From positions 186,001-250,000 of the forward strand of contig NZ_FYEA01000011.1 in the NCBI RefSeq assembly GCF_900187605.1: 64,000 nucleotides of DNA, in the 5' to 3' direction. This DNA is from Pseudomonas sp. Irchel 3H7 (lineage in GTDB: Bacteria; Pseudomonadota; Gammaproteobacteria; Pseudomonadales; Pseudomonadaceae). Under the pieces are notes generated by a model. The model saw only the letters and a list, made by a program, of their open reading frames with translations. It searched no databases and was not told the DNA's origin. How positions within the stretch are numbered: position 1 is the stretch's first letter; every line of letters starts with the position of its first letter. The position numbers and the translations under genes are program-made. Shown here piece after piece: positions 1-7,934 of the stretch.

Positions 1-140
1 CGTGCCAGTGCATGGCTGACCGCCGGTTGACTGAGGTGCAAACGCTCGGCGGCGCGGGTGACGTGCTGCTCGCTGAGCAAGGCGTCGAGGATCACCAACA
101 GGTTGAGGTCGATACGGCGCAGATCATTCATCTGATGCAT
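1..140 (-). CDS. LysR-family transcriptional regulator, N-terminal fragment (runs off the window)
   Basis: Only the first ~46 codons are present; the gene continues beyond base 1. The reading MHQMNDLRRIDLNLLV is followed by ILDALLSEQHVTRAAERLHLSQPAVSHAL, the typical LysR winged-helix DNA-binding segment with the recognition helix around SQPAVS. ATG at 138-140 is used; a second in-frame ATG three codons on is also possible. It is divergent from the small DMT transporter that starts 78 bp away, the usual layout for a LysR regulator and its target, so control of that transporter is an inference from position. Confidence 0.85.
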   Translation of the reverse strand, partial: MHQMNDLRRIDLNLLVILDALLSEQHVTRAAERLHLSQPAVSHALA

Positions 141-218
141 GTACTGGATGACGAAACGGAATTTAAATCTGCTCGACGAATACCCTAGAGTCCAGCAAAA
201 CCTCTTGGAGTGATGAAC

Positions 219-707
219 ATGAGTACGTTGCAGTGGGCCGGTTTGCTGGTGCTGGCCGCGTTTGCCGGGGCGGTGGTGCCGTTTCAGAGTGCGATCAACA
301 GCAATCTTGCGCGTGGGCTGGGACATCCGTTGTGGGCGACATTGGCGTCGTTGCTGGTCAGCGTGATCGTGTTGCTGCCGGTGATTCTGGCGTTGCGCTT
401 GCCGTTGCCGTCGTTGGCGTTTATCAGCAAGGCGCCATTGTGGATGTGGGCCGGTGGTGCGTTTGGTGTGTGTTTTGTGGCGTTGGCGGTAGCGTTGTTG
501 CCCAAGCTTGGCGCTTCAGGGTTTGTCGCGCTGGCGTTGGCAGGGCAAGTCATTGCGTCGATGGTGCTGGATCACTTCGGGTGGTTCGGGCTGGTTGAGA
601 AACAACTGACGGTATCGCGGGTATCGGGCGCGCTGTTGTTGATTGCCGGAGTGGTGTTGATTCAGTTTGGCGGGGTGTTTGAGAAGAATACAGTGGCTGC
701 TGGATGA
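219..707 (+). CDS. DMT-family (DUF606/YdcZ-type) small membrane transporter
   Basis: A 162-residue, very hydrophobic protein with about five membrane segments and no large soluble domain, the size of the DUF606/YdcZ half-length drug/metabolite transporters. Conserved-looking features are VPFQSAINSNLAR near residue 25 and the final GALLLIAGVVLIQFGG segment. The start at ATG 219 is chosen because GGAG at 207-210 stands 8 nt before it; ATG 213 and GTG 210 are too close to that site. Inner-membrane location is expected; substrate unknown. The neighbouring LysR gene is divergent and may control it. Confidence 0.85.
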   Translation: MSTLQWAGLLVLAAFAGAVVPFQSAINSNLARGLGHPLWATLASLLVSVIVLLPVILALRLPLPSLAFISKAPLWMWAGGAFGVCFVALAVALLPKLGASGFVALALAGQVIASMVLDHFGWFGLVEKQLTVSRVSGALLLIAGVVLIQFGGVFEKNTVAAG

Positions 708-744
708 TCGTTTGAATCGATGTTTTTCAGTGTCTGGAAGTCAG

Positions 745-813
745 TCTTCGCGAGCAGGCTCGCCCCCACAGGGGATCGAATTTCAATGTGGGAGCGGGTT
801 TGTTTGCGAACGC
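745..813. repeat. Degenerate REP inverted pair (gagcaggct family)
   Basis: The arm TTCGCGAGCAGGCTCGC at 747-763 faces a diverged partner at about 788-813 ending in GCGAACGC. It lies after the transporter gene and is a worn copy of the family seen intact at 5387-5454, 7831-7917 and 9459-9537. Confidence 0.7.
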
Positions 814-874
814 GTCACAGCAGGCCACCGATCTCGGAGGATTGCCGTTCTGCCAATCAACCGACGGGGGGATT

Positions 875-2203
875 TCACAGATCACTGACCGATGCGGTAA
901 GCAAGCGAATCAGTTGCACCCTGCCATTTCTGTTCCCCAAGACCAGCACCGATGAATTCTGCATACAGGCACTCTTCGCAGGCCACTCGATCTGCGCCGC
1001 ACCCTCGACGTTGAATGCCGGATCCACGGCGCCATTTGCCAAAAAGCCTCCCGTCAGTAAACCTCGTGTGCCCCCCGAGGTTTGTCCAACCGTGACGATT
1101 CGATGGCCGGCGCTGTCATCCAGGGCGAACCCTTCCATCCAGCTCCTGAGATCGAGGGTCCCTGTCGCAGGGGTGATAACCGGATATTTGCCATTGAATG
1201 CTTCATCCTTTTCGCCGGTGTGGGTGATGCCGCTGATAAACGCGTGCTGGAATTTGTCCCCTGCCGACGCTTCGACCGCCGAACCGAGCAAGAGCAAGCG
1301 CTCTGACGTTTGCACAATGACCTGCTCGACCGAGCTTTCGAGCGGCTTGTCATCCTGTTCAAGGTTCAACAGCAATGTCCCCTTGTTGCCAAACGCCTCT
1401 GCGACGTTTCCGCTGCTGTCGAACGCCATGACCAATCCCTGATTGGTTATTTCCGTTTTGCCATGCACCAGAATAAGCCCATCGTCGAGTTGGATGATCC
1501 CTCGCAATGAAATTGCCACCTCCTTAAGCGTCAGGACAATCCAGCCGTTGGCAGCGAACGATGAGTCGTCGGAGCCATCCAGTAGGAAGCGCGTCAGCAA
1601 GCCACTGCCCTTTTGCGAGGTCACGAAAAGCAGCCTGTCCGGCTCCGCCGCCAGGGGCGTGGACTTCGCCAGAATCAGACCGCCACCCGTGGCGCCTGTC
1701 AGCAGAGGAATACGCGTGGGCACAATCCGATAACCGCTTTTATGGTCATCGTCATCGTCATCGTCGCCGAACCCGGTATCAGGCGAGCCGTCGGGCATGA
1801 ATCGAGCGATGACCTGTTGGTATTCGATGGCTGTGTCTTTGCTCTCGCCAATCACGCCGCACAGGTAGATCCGGCCGGTTGCATCCACGATCAACTGTCC
1901 GGCTTGCGAGAGCAGACCATTGCCAAATCGGCCGCGAAGATAGCCGCCATTACCAAAGTCCGGATCTGGATTGCCATTGGCATCCAGACGCGCCAGGCCG
2001 TAGTACGAAAGGTCTGATACCTCAACGGTTGCGCTGACCATGATCTGCCCTGACGGCGTTATCGCCACCCCATGACCAATGGTCTTGCTCGCTCCGGGAA
2101 AATTCAGCGTGCGCAGGCCAAAGCGATCATCCAGCTCTCCTGCTGATTGTGCTTTTGCTGTTTTGGGGGCTTTCGATACTGTGGGTGCTGTGGCTTTCGG
2201 CAT
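875..2203 (-). CDS. Delta-60 repeat protein of unknown function
   Basis: A 442-residue protein built from about six or seven delta-60-type repeats, each ending in a motif like LDxxGNPDPDFGNGG (about residues 72-87), MPDGSPDTGFGD, LLDGSDDSSFAANG, DSSGNVAEAFGNKG, and LANGAVDPAF. This repeat family commonly forms beta-propeller-like folds. The first ~20 residues are rich in Ala, Lys, Pro and Thr and look disordered; there is no signal peptide. A run of seven Asp (residues 147-153) sits inside one repeat. ATG at 2203 follows AAGGAG with 9-nt spacing. It is divergent from an Ig-like-repeat protein, which suggests a shared role, but none is known. Confidence 0.8.
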   Translation of the reverse strand: MPKATAPTVSKAPKTAKAQSAGELDDRFGLRTLNFPGASKTIGHGVAITPSGQIMVSATVEVSDLSYYGLARLDANGNPDPDFGNGGYLRGRFGNGLLSQAGQLIVDATGRIYLCGVIGESKDTAIEYQQVIARFMPDGSPDTGFGDDDDDDDHKSGYRIVPTRIPLLTGATGGGLILAKSTPLAAEPDRLLFVTSQKGSGLLTRFLLDGSDDSSFAANGWIVLTLKEVAISLRGIIQLDDGLILVHGKTEITNQGLVMAFDSSGNVAEAFGNKGTLLLNLEQDDKPLESSVEQVIVQTSERLLLLGSAVEASAGDKFQHAFISGITHTGEKDEAFNGKYPVITPATGTLDLRSWMEGFALDDSAGHRIVTVGQTSGGTRGLLTGGFLANGAVDPAFNVEGAAQIEWPAKSACMQNSSVLVLGNRNGRVQLIRLLTASVSDL

Positions 2204-2422
2204 GTTCGCGTGCTCCTTGAGAGATCGACGTCGACCCCCGTTGTCAGAGCATTCGATCCGAAGTAGCCACGCCGGACAACTGACAGAAATGACAGTTTTT
2301 TAGAAGAAAATGAAATTGCGTATCAAGCAAAAAAAGCTAAAAAACTGGTAGTTCTTACAGGTTCTAAACGGGACACGCCGTGCCAGTGTTTCGTTTCAAA
2401 TCAGCCTGAAACGAGAAACACA
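2204..2422. promoter_or_regulatory. AT-rich divergent intergenic region between the delta-60 and Ig-like genes
   Basis: This 219-bp spacer must hold promoters for both divergent genes. Bases 2285-2365 are notably AT-rich against a GC-rich background (runs such as GCAAAAAAAGCTAAAAAACTGG), typical of an H-NS/MvaT-bound or horizontally acquired promoter region. No operator could be assigned. Confidence 0.4.
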
Positions 2423-3028
2423 ATGAGCACTCCCGACAAGCCCAACACGCAACCTGTCCCGCCCCCAACCATCACGTACCCCGAAAAGGACAAGAACACG
2501 GGGGTAGCAACACTGTTTCTCGGCAGCGGTATACCGGGTGCTCTGGTGCAGGTTTGGGACATTGAAGAGACGCATTCGCTGGGTGGAGGACAGGTCAGCA
2601 AAAATGGACGATGGGCGTTCAGCTTCAGCGGAGCCCAGTCCTCGGGGGAGCATGGGATTAAAGCCCGCCAGGAGGTGGAAGGCGTCGAGTCAGGTTGGAG
2701 TGAGGAGCGCAAATACAAGGTGCACTTGCGGCCCCCCATCAACATTCCGGTCGTTATGGAACCGGAGGAAGAAGCCGAGGTAGATGCCGTTCCGGACTTT
2801 TATGGCGATGTCACGCAGCCCACTGGCATCGTTAGCATTATCGATTTGGACAACGACCTGGAGATTGCCAGAGCCGACGTCGACAGCGAAAAGCAATGGC
2901 ATACTCAACCTACCCTCCCCCTGAAGGAAGGCAGGTATCGAATATCCGCCATTCACAATATCAATGGAAAATTGTCAGATTGGGGCCGTGTTCGAACGTT
3001 TACGGTGACCTCTGAGGGCAAGGGCTGA
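2423..3028 (+). CDS. Ig-like/beta-sandwich repeat protein of unknown function
   Basis: A 201-residue protein without a signal peptide. Two similar beta-rich units can be seen: residues ~18-95 (GVATLFLGSGIPGALVQVWD ... WAFSFSG ... EVEGVESGWSEERKYKV) and ~122-197 (DFYGDVTQPTGIVSIIDLDN ... WHTQPTLPLKEGRYRISA ... LSDWGRVRTFTV). The pattern 'value as property of an object, then working-out of the effect, then W-x-D/E end strand' recalls bacterial Ig-like domains of adhesins and carbohydrate-binding proteins. The ribosome-binding site is weak (GAGA 9 nt before ATG). No specific function can be assigned. Confidence 0.75.
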   Translation: MSTPDKPNTQPVPPPTITYPEKDKNTGVATLFLGSGIPGALVQVWDIEETHSLGGGQVSKNGRWAFSFSGAQSSGEHGIKARQEVEGVESGWSEERKYKVHLRPPINIPVVMEPEEEAEVDAVPDFYGDVTQPTGIVSIIDLDNDLEIARADVDSEKQWHTQPTLPLKEGRYRISAIHNINGKLSDWGRVRTFTVTSEGKG

Positions 3029-3043
3029 CCCCGTCGTAACCGC

Positions 3044-4192
3044 TCAAAACGCGTTACGAAAAATCTCCTCGATCTGGCGCTGATCCGCCGCCCGAGGATT
3101 GGTCAGACCGCAGGCGTCTTTCAGCGCATTGCTGGCGAGCAGCGGAATGTCACTGAGTCTGGCGCCCAATTCGCGCAGGCCATCGGGAATCTCGACATCT
3201 TTGGCCAGGCAGCGGATCGCATTGATCGCCGCCTGCGCCCCCTCTTCGGCGCTGAAACCGCGAATATCGGCGCCCATGGCGTGGGCAACATCGGTCAGCC
3301 GATCGGCACACACCAGCGCGTTGAACGTCTGCACATGAGGCAGCAGCACCGCGTTGCACACGCCATGGGCCAAGTCGTAGAACCCGCCCAATTGATGCGC
3401 CATCGCATGCACGTAGCCGAGCGAGGCATTGTTGAAGGCCATGCCGGCGAGGAACTGCGCGTAAGCCATATTTTCCCGCGCGGCGAGGTCGCTGCCGTCA
3501 CGCACAGCCAGGCGCAAATTGTTGCTGATCAGGGTCATGGCTTTCAGCGCACAGGCGTCGGTGATCGGATTGGCGGCAGTCGAGACATACGCCTCGATGG
3601 CGTGGGTCAGCGCATCCATGCCGGTGGCGGCCGTCAGACCTTTGGGCATGGCGACCATCAGCTCGGGGTCATTGACCGACAGCAGCGGTGTGACGTTGCG
3701 GTCGACGATGGCCATTTTCACGTGCCGTGATTCGTCGGTGATGATGCAGAACCGGGTCATCTCGCTGGCGGTGCCGGCGGTGGTGTTGATCGCGATCAGC
3801 GGCAGTTGCGGCTTGCTCGATTGATCGACGCCTTCGTAATCACGGATCTGCCCGCCATTGGTCGCGCACAGGGCAATGCCTTTGGCGCAGTCGTGCGGCG
3901 AACCGCCGCCCAGCGAGACGACGAAATCGCAGCGACTTTCCTTTAGCAGCCCCAGACCCGACTCGACATTGGCAATGCTCGGGTTCGGTTTGGCGCCGTC
4001 GAAAATCACCGAATCGATGTCCTGCATCGCCAGTTTCTCGGCGACCATCGTGGCCACGCCAGCCTTGGCCAGCCCCACGTCAGTGACGATCAACGCTTTG
4101 CGAAAACCGTAGTTGCGAATGGCGACCATAGCTTCATCGAGGCAGCCGTTGCCCATGATGTTTACCGCCGGAATGAAAAAAGTGCTGGTCAT
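3044..4192 (-). CDS. Iron-type (group III) alcohol dehydrogenase, YiaY/FucO-like
   Basis: A 382-residue NAD-dependent alcohol dehydrogenase of the iron-activated family, which interconverts primary alcohols or diols and aldehydes in the cytoplasm. Visible signatures are the nucleotide-binding GGGSPHDCAKGIA (about residue 98), DALTHAIEAYVS (metal ligands Asp/His near 195-200) and HAMAHQLGGFYDLAHGVCNAVLLPH (metal His residues ~263-277). ATG 4192 was chosen because AGGAG lies 8 nt upstream; an in-frame start 25 codons earlier lacks this and adds residues foreign to the family. The substrate cannot be told from sequence; it is divergent from the SIR2-like gene. Confidence 0.93.
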   Translation of the reverse strand: MTSTFFIPAVNIMGNGCLDEAMVAIRNYGFRKALIVTDVGLAKAGVATMVAEKLAMQDIDSVIFDGAKPNPSIANVESGLGLLKESRCDFVVSLGGGSPHDCAKGIALCATNGGQIRDYEGVDQSSKPQLPLIAINTTAGTASEMTRFCIITDESRHVKMAIVDRNVTPLLSVNDPELMVAMPKGLTAATGMDALTHAIEAYVSTAANPITDACALKAMTLISNNLRLAVRDGSDLAARENMAYAQFLAGMAFNNASLGYVHAMAHQLGGFYDLAHGVCNAVLLPHVQTFNALVCADRLTDVAHAMGADIRGFSAEEGAQAAINAIRCLAKDVEIPDGLRELGARLSDIPLLASNALKDACGLTNPRAADQRQIEEIFRNAF

Positions 4193-4348
4193 GCGCGCAT
4201 CTCCTGACAGGGGCCGAATCGACTGCTCCGGTTCGGCGGATAGACACAGCATCGACCGATCGGTCACGAGCGATGTTGATCTGGCTCAATGCCCGCTCGT
4301 GATAAAGTCGCCGTCCATCAGCCCCTTTGTTTTGAGACCGCCTACGCA

Positions 4349-5368
4349 ATGACCGATTTTCTCGATGTCGACGCCAGCCTCGAAGACTGGAACACCCTGC
4401 GCGCCGCGACCGACTTCAACGGTCTGTTGGTAGGCAATGGCGCCAGCCGTGCGGTGTGGGACGACTTCGGCTACGACTCGCTGTTTGAAAACGCCCGCAC
4501 CGTCGAAGAAAAACCGCTGAGCCCGTCGGAACTGGCGGTGTTCGACGCGATGCAGACGCGCAGTTTCGAGCAGGTACTCGGCGCACTGAAAACCACCAGC
4601 CGGGTCAACAAGGCGTTGGCTGTCAGCTCGGCGGCGCCGCGCAATCGTTACTACGCGATCAAGGAAGCGCTGATCAACACCGTGCACGCCGTGCACATTC
4701 CGTGGCGACTGGTGAAGCCTTCGACGCTGGCGACGTTGAACGAAGAACTGGCGCGCTATCGCACCGTGTTCACCACCAACTACGACTTGCTCAATTACTG
4801 GGCGCTGCAACATCAAAGCGACGCCATCGACGATCTGTTCAACGGCGCCAATGCGAGTTTTGATCTGAGCGAAACTGCCACCGAAAAACCGCGCCTGTTG
4901 TACCTGCACGGCGGTCTGCATCTGGTGCGCAATCAGGACGGCACGGCGCGCAAACTGACTTCAACCGAAGGCACGTTGCTCGGTAGTTTTGCGATCAACA
5001 ACACGATCAAGACACTGGATGACGTGCCGCTGTTCGTCACCGAAGGACCGAGTGCGGACAAGCTCAAGACTATTCGCAGTTCGGATTACCTGTCGTTCTG
5101 TTATGAGCAGTTGCTCGGGCATGGCGGCAGTCTGTGCATCTTTGGCCATGCCTTGGGCGAGCAGGATGCGCACATCGTTCGGGCGCTGCGCTTGGCGAAA
5201 CCTGCAACGGTGGCGATCTCGATTTATCCGCGCAGTGCGGCGTTCGTTCAGCATCAGAAGCGGCATTACGCGCAGGTGTTCGAAGGCACGGGCGTTGAGT
5301 TGCGGTTTTTTGATGCCAAGAGCCATGCGCTCGGCAGCCCTAAGTTGTCGGTGCCGGTCGAGGTTTGA
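4349..5368 (+). CDS. DUF4917-family protein with SIR2-like motifs
   Basis: A 339-residue soluble protein. Four short motifs occur in the order expected for the SIR2 (sirtuin-like NAD-binding) fold: LLVGNGAS (residues 27-33), FTTNYDLL (141-148), LYLHGGLH (184-191) and IFGHALGEQDAHI (264-276). Sirtuin/SIR2-like proteins bind NAD and deacylate or hydrolyse it; many bacterial SIR2-like proteins are anti-phage NADases. Whether this one is active is inference. There is no zinc-binding Cys cluster, so a classical deacetylase is unlikely. ATG 4349 is used because the alternative start 20 codons upstream is unlike the family N terminus. It seems monocistronic, between a divergent alcohol dehydrogenase and a REP pair. 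Confidence 0.8.
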   Translation: MTDFLDVDASLEDWNTLRAATDFNGLLVGNGASRAVWDDFGYDSLFENARTVEEKPLSPSELAVFDAMQTRSFEQVLGALKTTSRVNKALAVSSAAPRNRYYAIKEALINTVHAVHIPWRLVKPSTLATLNEELARYRTVFTTNYDLLNYWALQHQSDAIDDLFNGANASFDLSETATEKPRLLYLHGGLHLVRNQDGTARKLTSTEGTLLGSFAINNTIKTLDDVPLFVTEGPSADKLKTIRSSDYLSFCYEQLLGHGGSLCIFGHALGEQDAHIVRALRLAKPATVAISIYPRSAAFVQHQKRHYAQVFEGTGVELRFFDAKSHALGSPKLSVPVEV

Positions 5369-5386
5369 TGTAAACCGGTCTGACGC

Positions 5387-5454
5387 CTTCGCGAGCAGGC
5401 TCGCTCCCACATTTGGAATGCATTCAACCTGTGGGAGCGAGCCTGCTCGCGAAG
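5387..5454. repeat. REP inverted pair (gagcaggct family)
   Basis: CTTCGCGAGCAGGCTCGCTC at 5387-5406 is mirrored by its exact reverse complement ending at 5454, with a 25-bp spacer. It sits between the convergent DUF4917 and XRE-cupin genes, a typical REPIN position. Confidence 0.9.
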
Positions 5455-5469
5455 CTTTTGGGGCGCACC

Positions 5470-6012
5470 TCATTCTTCGCTGCTGTGTACCACCACCAGC
5501 AACTGCGCCTGCACCTCGCCAACCGAGCGGATCCGGTGTGGTTTCTGCGCATTGAAGTGCAGCGCGTCACCGCGCTCCAGCAGCACCTTCTCGTTCATGA
5601 AATCCACTTCAACCTGCCCTTCGTGGACGAACAGAAACTCCTCGCCCAAATGCTCCTTGAAGGTTTTGTCAGTGAACTCGCTCGGCGGGTAGATGATGAA
5701 CGGCAGCAGGTTGCGCTCGCTGACCTGATGCGCGAGCACGGCATATCCCGGACTCTGGTCATTGGCCGCCAATGACTGGCGCTCATGGCTGCGCACCAGG
5801 CTGTAGCTGTCGAGGCTGACGTTGTCTTCGGAGAACAATTCCTCGACTTTCACGTTCAACGCCTTCGCCAGTTTCAACGCGGCAGCAATCGACGGGGTGT
5901 TCAGCCCGCGCTCGACTTTCGACAGATAACTCTTGGTCATGCCGGACTTTTCGGCCAGTGCCTCAAGGGTTACCCCAAGTTTTTTTCTTAACAATTTCAA
6001 ACGGATAGACAT
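5470..6012 (-). CDS. XRE-family transcriptional regulator with C-terminal cupin domain
   Basis: A 180-residue two-domain regulator. Residues ~3-58 form a XRE helix-turn-helix (LRKKLGVTLEALAEKSGMTKSY followed by LSKVERGLNTPS), and residues ~105-175 form a cupin_2 barrel (EEFLFVHEGQVEVDF, ERGDALHFNAQKPHRI) that would sense a small ligand. It is divergent from the aldolase/DapA-like pair, and a perfect inverted repeat (6059-6073) lies between the two starts, so it very probably controls those genes and itself. The inducer is unknown. Confidence 0.93.
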   Translation of the reverse strand: MSIRLKLLRKKLGVTLEALAEKSGMTKSYLSKVERGLNTPSIAAALKLAKALNVKVEELFSEDNVSLDSYSLVRSHERQSLAANDQSPGYAVLAHQVSERNLLPFIIYPPSEFTDKTFKEHLGEEFLFVHEGQVEVDFMNEKVLLERGDALHFNAQKPHRIRSVGEVQAQLLVVVHSSEE

Positions 6013-6058
6013 GCGCGGCAGTTATTCCAGCAAGGAAGCGACGATTTGTGCTTGCCAA

Positions 6059-6092
6059 TGACACTTTGTGTCATATAGCCTCTTTCGTGTCA
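6059..6092. promoter_or_regulatory. Probable operator of the XRE-cupin regulator: palindrome plus half-site
   Basis: TGACACTTTGTGTCA at 6059-6073 is a perfect 6-bp inverted repeat with a 3-bp centre. A further half-site GTGTCA lies at 6087-6092, 14 bp on. They fall in the 106-bp gap between the regulator start (6012) and the aldolase start (6119), 27-60 bp before the latter. Confidence 0.7.
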
Positions 6093-6118
6093 TTTGCAAT
6101 CACCCAAAGGACACAGAC

Positions 6119-6901
6119 ATGGCCAAGACATTAGCACTACCCAAAGACCAACTGGTCAAGCAAGCACTGACCCAGATGCAAAAAAGCCTGGCGGATAATA
6201 CGTGGACAGACCGGCAAAAGCTGGCCCTGACTTGTCGGATTCTCTTCGAGAACGGCCACGACTCCGGCCTCGCCGGCCAAATCACCGCCCGTGGCCCGCA
6301 GCCCGGCACCTATTACACTCAGCAATTGGGCCTGGGTTTCGACGAAATCACCGCGAGCAATCTGTTGCTGGTCAACGAGGATCTGGAAGTCCTCGAAGGT
6401 CACGGCATGGCCAACCCTGCCAACCGTTTCCACAGCTGGGTGTACCGCGCACGCCCGGATGTGAATTGCATCATCCACACCCACCCGACGCACGTCGCGG
6501 CGTTGTCGATGCTGGAAGTACCGCTGCAGATTTCCCACATGGACCTGTGCCCGCTGTACGACGACTGCGCATTTCTCGAAGGCTGGCCGGGTGTGCCGGT
6601 GGGCAACGAAGAAGGCGAGCTGATTGCCGGTGCGCTGGGCGACAAACGCGCGATCCTGCTTTCGCACCACGGTCAGCTGTCGACCGGTACGACGATTGAA
6701 GAAGCCTGCGTCATCGCTCAATTGATCGAACGCGCGGCCAAACTGCAACTGCTGGCGATGGCCGCCGGCACGATCAAACCGATCATCCCAGAGCTGGGCC
6801 GTGAGGCGCACGACTGGATCGCCAAGCCGAAGCGCCACGCCGCTGCGTTCAACTACTACGCCCGGCAGAACCTGCGCCAACACGCCGATTGCCTGAACTG
6901 A
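6119..6901 (+). CDS. Class II aldolase/adducin-family protein
   Basis: A 260-residue member of the class II aldolase/adducin fold. Zinc-binding histidines are visible in IIHTHPTHVAAL (His120, His122) and LSHHGQLSTG (His183/184). The position where sugar-phosphate aldolases carry the catalytic Glu reads RFHSWVYRA (residues 103-111) with no Glu, so it may be a decarboxylase, an isomerase-type enzyme or a divergent aldolase. ATG 6119 has AAAGG 8 nt upstream; an upstream in-frame start at 6068 would lie inside the operator. It is followed 22 bp later by a DapA-like lyase, so the two probably act in one catabolic route. Confidence 0.9.
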   Translation: MAKTLALPKDQLVKQALTQMQKSLADNTWTDRQKLALTCRILFENGHDSGLAGQITARGPQPGTYYTQQLGLGFDEITASNLLLVNEDLEVLEGHGMANPANRFHSWVYRARPDVNCIIHTHPTHVAALSMLEVPLQISHMDLCPLYDDCAFLEGWPGVPVGNEEGELIAGALGDKRAILLSHHGQLSTGTTIEEACVIAQLIERAAKLQLLAMAAGTIKPIIPELGREAHDWIAKPKRHAAAFNYYARQNLRQHADCLN

Positions 6902-6923
6902 AACCTGTTACGGAGAGATTCCC

Positions 6924-7805
6924 ATGTCCACTATTCACGGCATCATCGGCTACACCATCACCCCGTTCGGCGCCAATGGCGAAGGGCTGGATTTGCCAGC
7001 GCTCGGACAATCTATCGATCGCCTGATCGACAGCGGCGTCCACGCCATCGCCCCACTGGGCAGCACCGGCGAAGGCGCTTACCTGAGCGACGCGGAGTGG
7101 GATCAGGTCGCCGAGTTCAGCATCAAGCATGTGGCCAAACGCGTGCCGACCATTGTCAGCGTGTCCGACCTGACCACCGCCAAAGCCGTACGCCGCGCGC
7201 GTTTCGCTGAAGCCCATGGCGCCGATGTGGTGATGGTGCTGCCAGCTTCGTACTGGAAACTCAGCGAAGCGGAAATCCTCGCCCACTACCACGCCATCGG
7301 CGAGCGCATCGGCGTGCCGATCATGCTCTACAACAACCCGGCCACCAGCGGCACCGATATGTCCGTTGATTTGATTCTGCGCATCTTCAATGCCGTGGAC
7401 AACGTGACCATGGTCAAAGAGAGCACCGGCGATATTCAGCGCATGCACAAGCTGCAATTGCTCGGTGAAGGTCAGGTGCCGTTCTACAACGGCTGCAATC
7501 CGCTGGCGCTGGAGGCGTTTGCGGCCGGGGCGAAAGGCTGGTGCACGGCGGCGCCGAACCTGATCGCGAAGTTGAATCTGGATCTTTATGACGCGGCCAT
7601 GGCCGGCGATCTGGATCGCGCGCGGGATTTGTTTTACCGCCAGTTGCCGCTGCTGGATTTCATCCTCAAGGGTGGGTTGCCGGCGACGATCAAGGCCGGA
7701 TTGCGTCAGACCGGGCTGGAGGTGGGTGATCCGCGCTTGCCGGTATTCCCGTTGAGTGAGGCGGGCCAGACGCAGCTGCAAGCAATCCTGAAAACCCTGC
7801 GCTGA
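6924..7805 (+). CDS. DapA-like lyase (dihydrodipicolinate synthase/N-acetylneuraminate lyase family)
   Basis: A 293-residue class I (Schiff-base) aldolase of the DHDPS/NAL superfamily. The pyruvate-binding loop GSTGE is at residues 46-50, the catalytic Tyr in MLYNNPA (Tyr136) and the Schiff-base Lys in MVKESTGD (Lys165). It is a second copy type, not the housekeeping DapA: it is co-transcribed with a class II aldolase and faced by an XRE-cupin regulator, which points to catabolism of a sugar acid or hydroxy acid. The start has GGAGA 9 nt upstream. The substrate is not predictable from sequence alone. Confidence 0.92.
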   Translation: MSTIHGIIGYTITPFGANGEGLDLPALGQSIDRLIDSGVHAIAPLGSTGEGAYLSDAEWDQVAEFSIKHVAKRVPTIVSVSDLTTAKAVRRARFAEAHGADVVMVLPASYWKLSEAEILAHYHAIGERIGVPIMLYNNPATSGTDMSVDLILRIFNAVDNVTMVKESTGDIQRMHKLQLLGEGQVPFYNGCNPLALEAFAAGAKGWCTAAPNLIAKLNLDLYDAAMAGDLDRARDLFYRQLPLLDFILKGGLPATIKAGLRQTGLEVGDPRLPVFPLSEAGQTQLQAILKTLR

Positions 7806-7830
7806 TCTCACTGGCACCACAAAAACCAAT

Positions 7831-7917
7831 GTAGGAGTGAGCCTGCTCGCGATAGCGGTGGGTCAGTTGAGCATGTGTCGACTGACCCACCGCTATCGCG
7901 AGCAGGCTCACTCCTAC
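7831..7917. repeat. Long REP inverted pair (gagcaggct family)
   Basis: GTAGGAGTGAGCCTGCTCGC at 7831-7850 is mirrored exactly, and the symmetry extends through GATAGCGGTGGGTCAGTTGA to a short loop near 7874. A stem of almost 40 bp is possible, directly after the DapA-like stop codon, so it may also serve as a transcription terminator or mRNA stabiliser. Confidence 0.92.
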
Positions 7918-7934
7918 AGGGGGATGTGCTGAGG

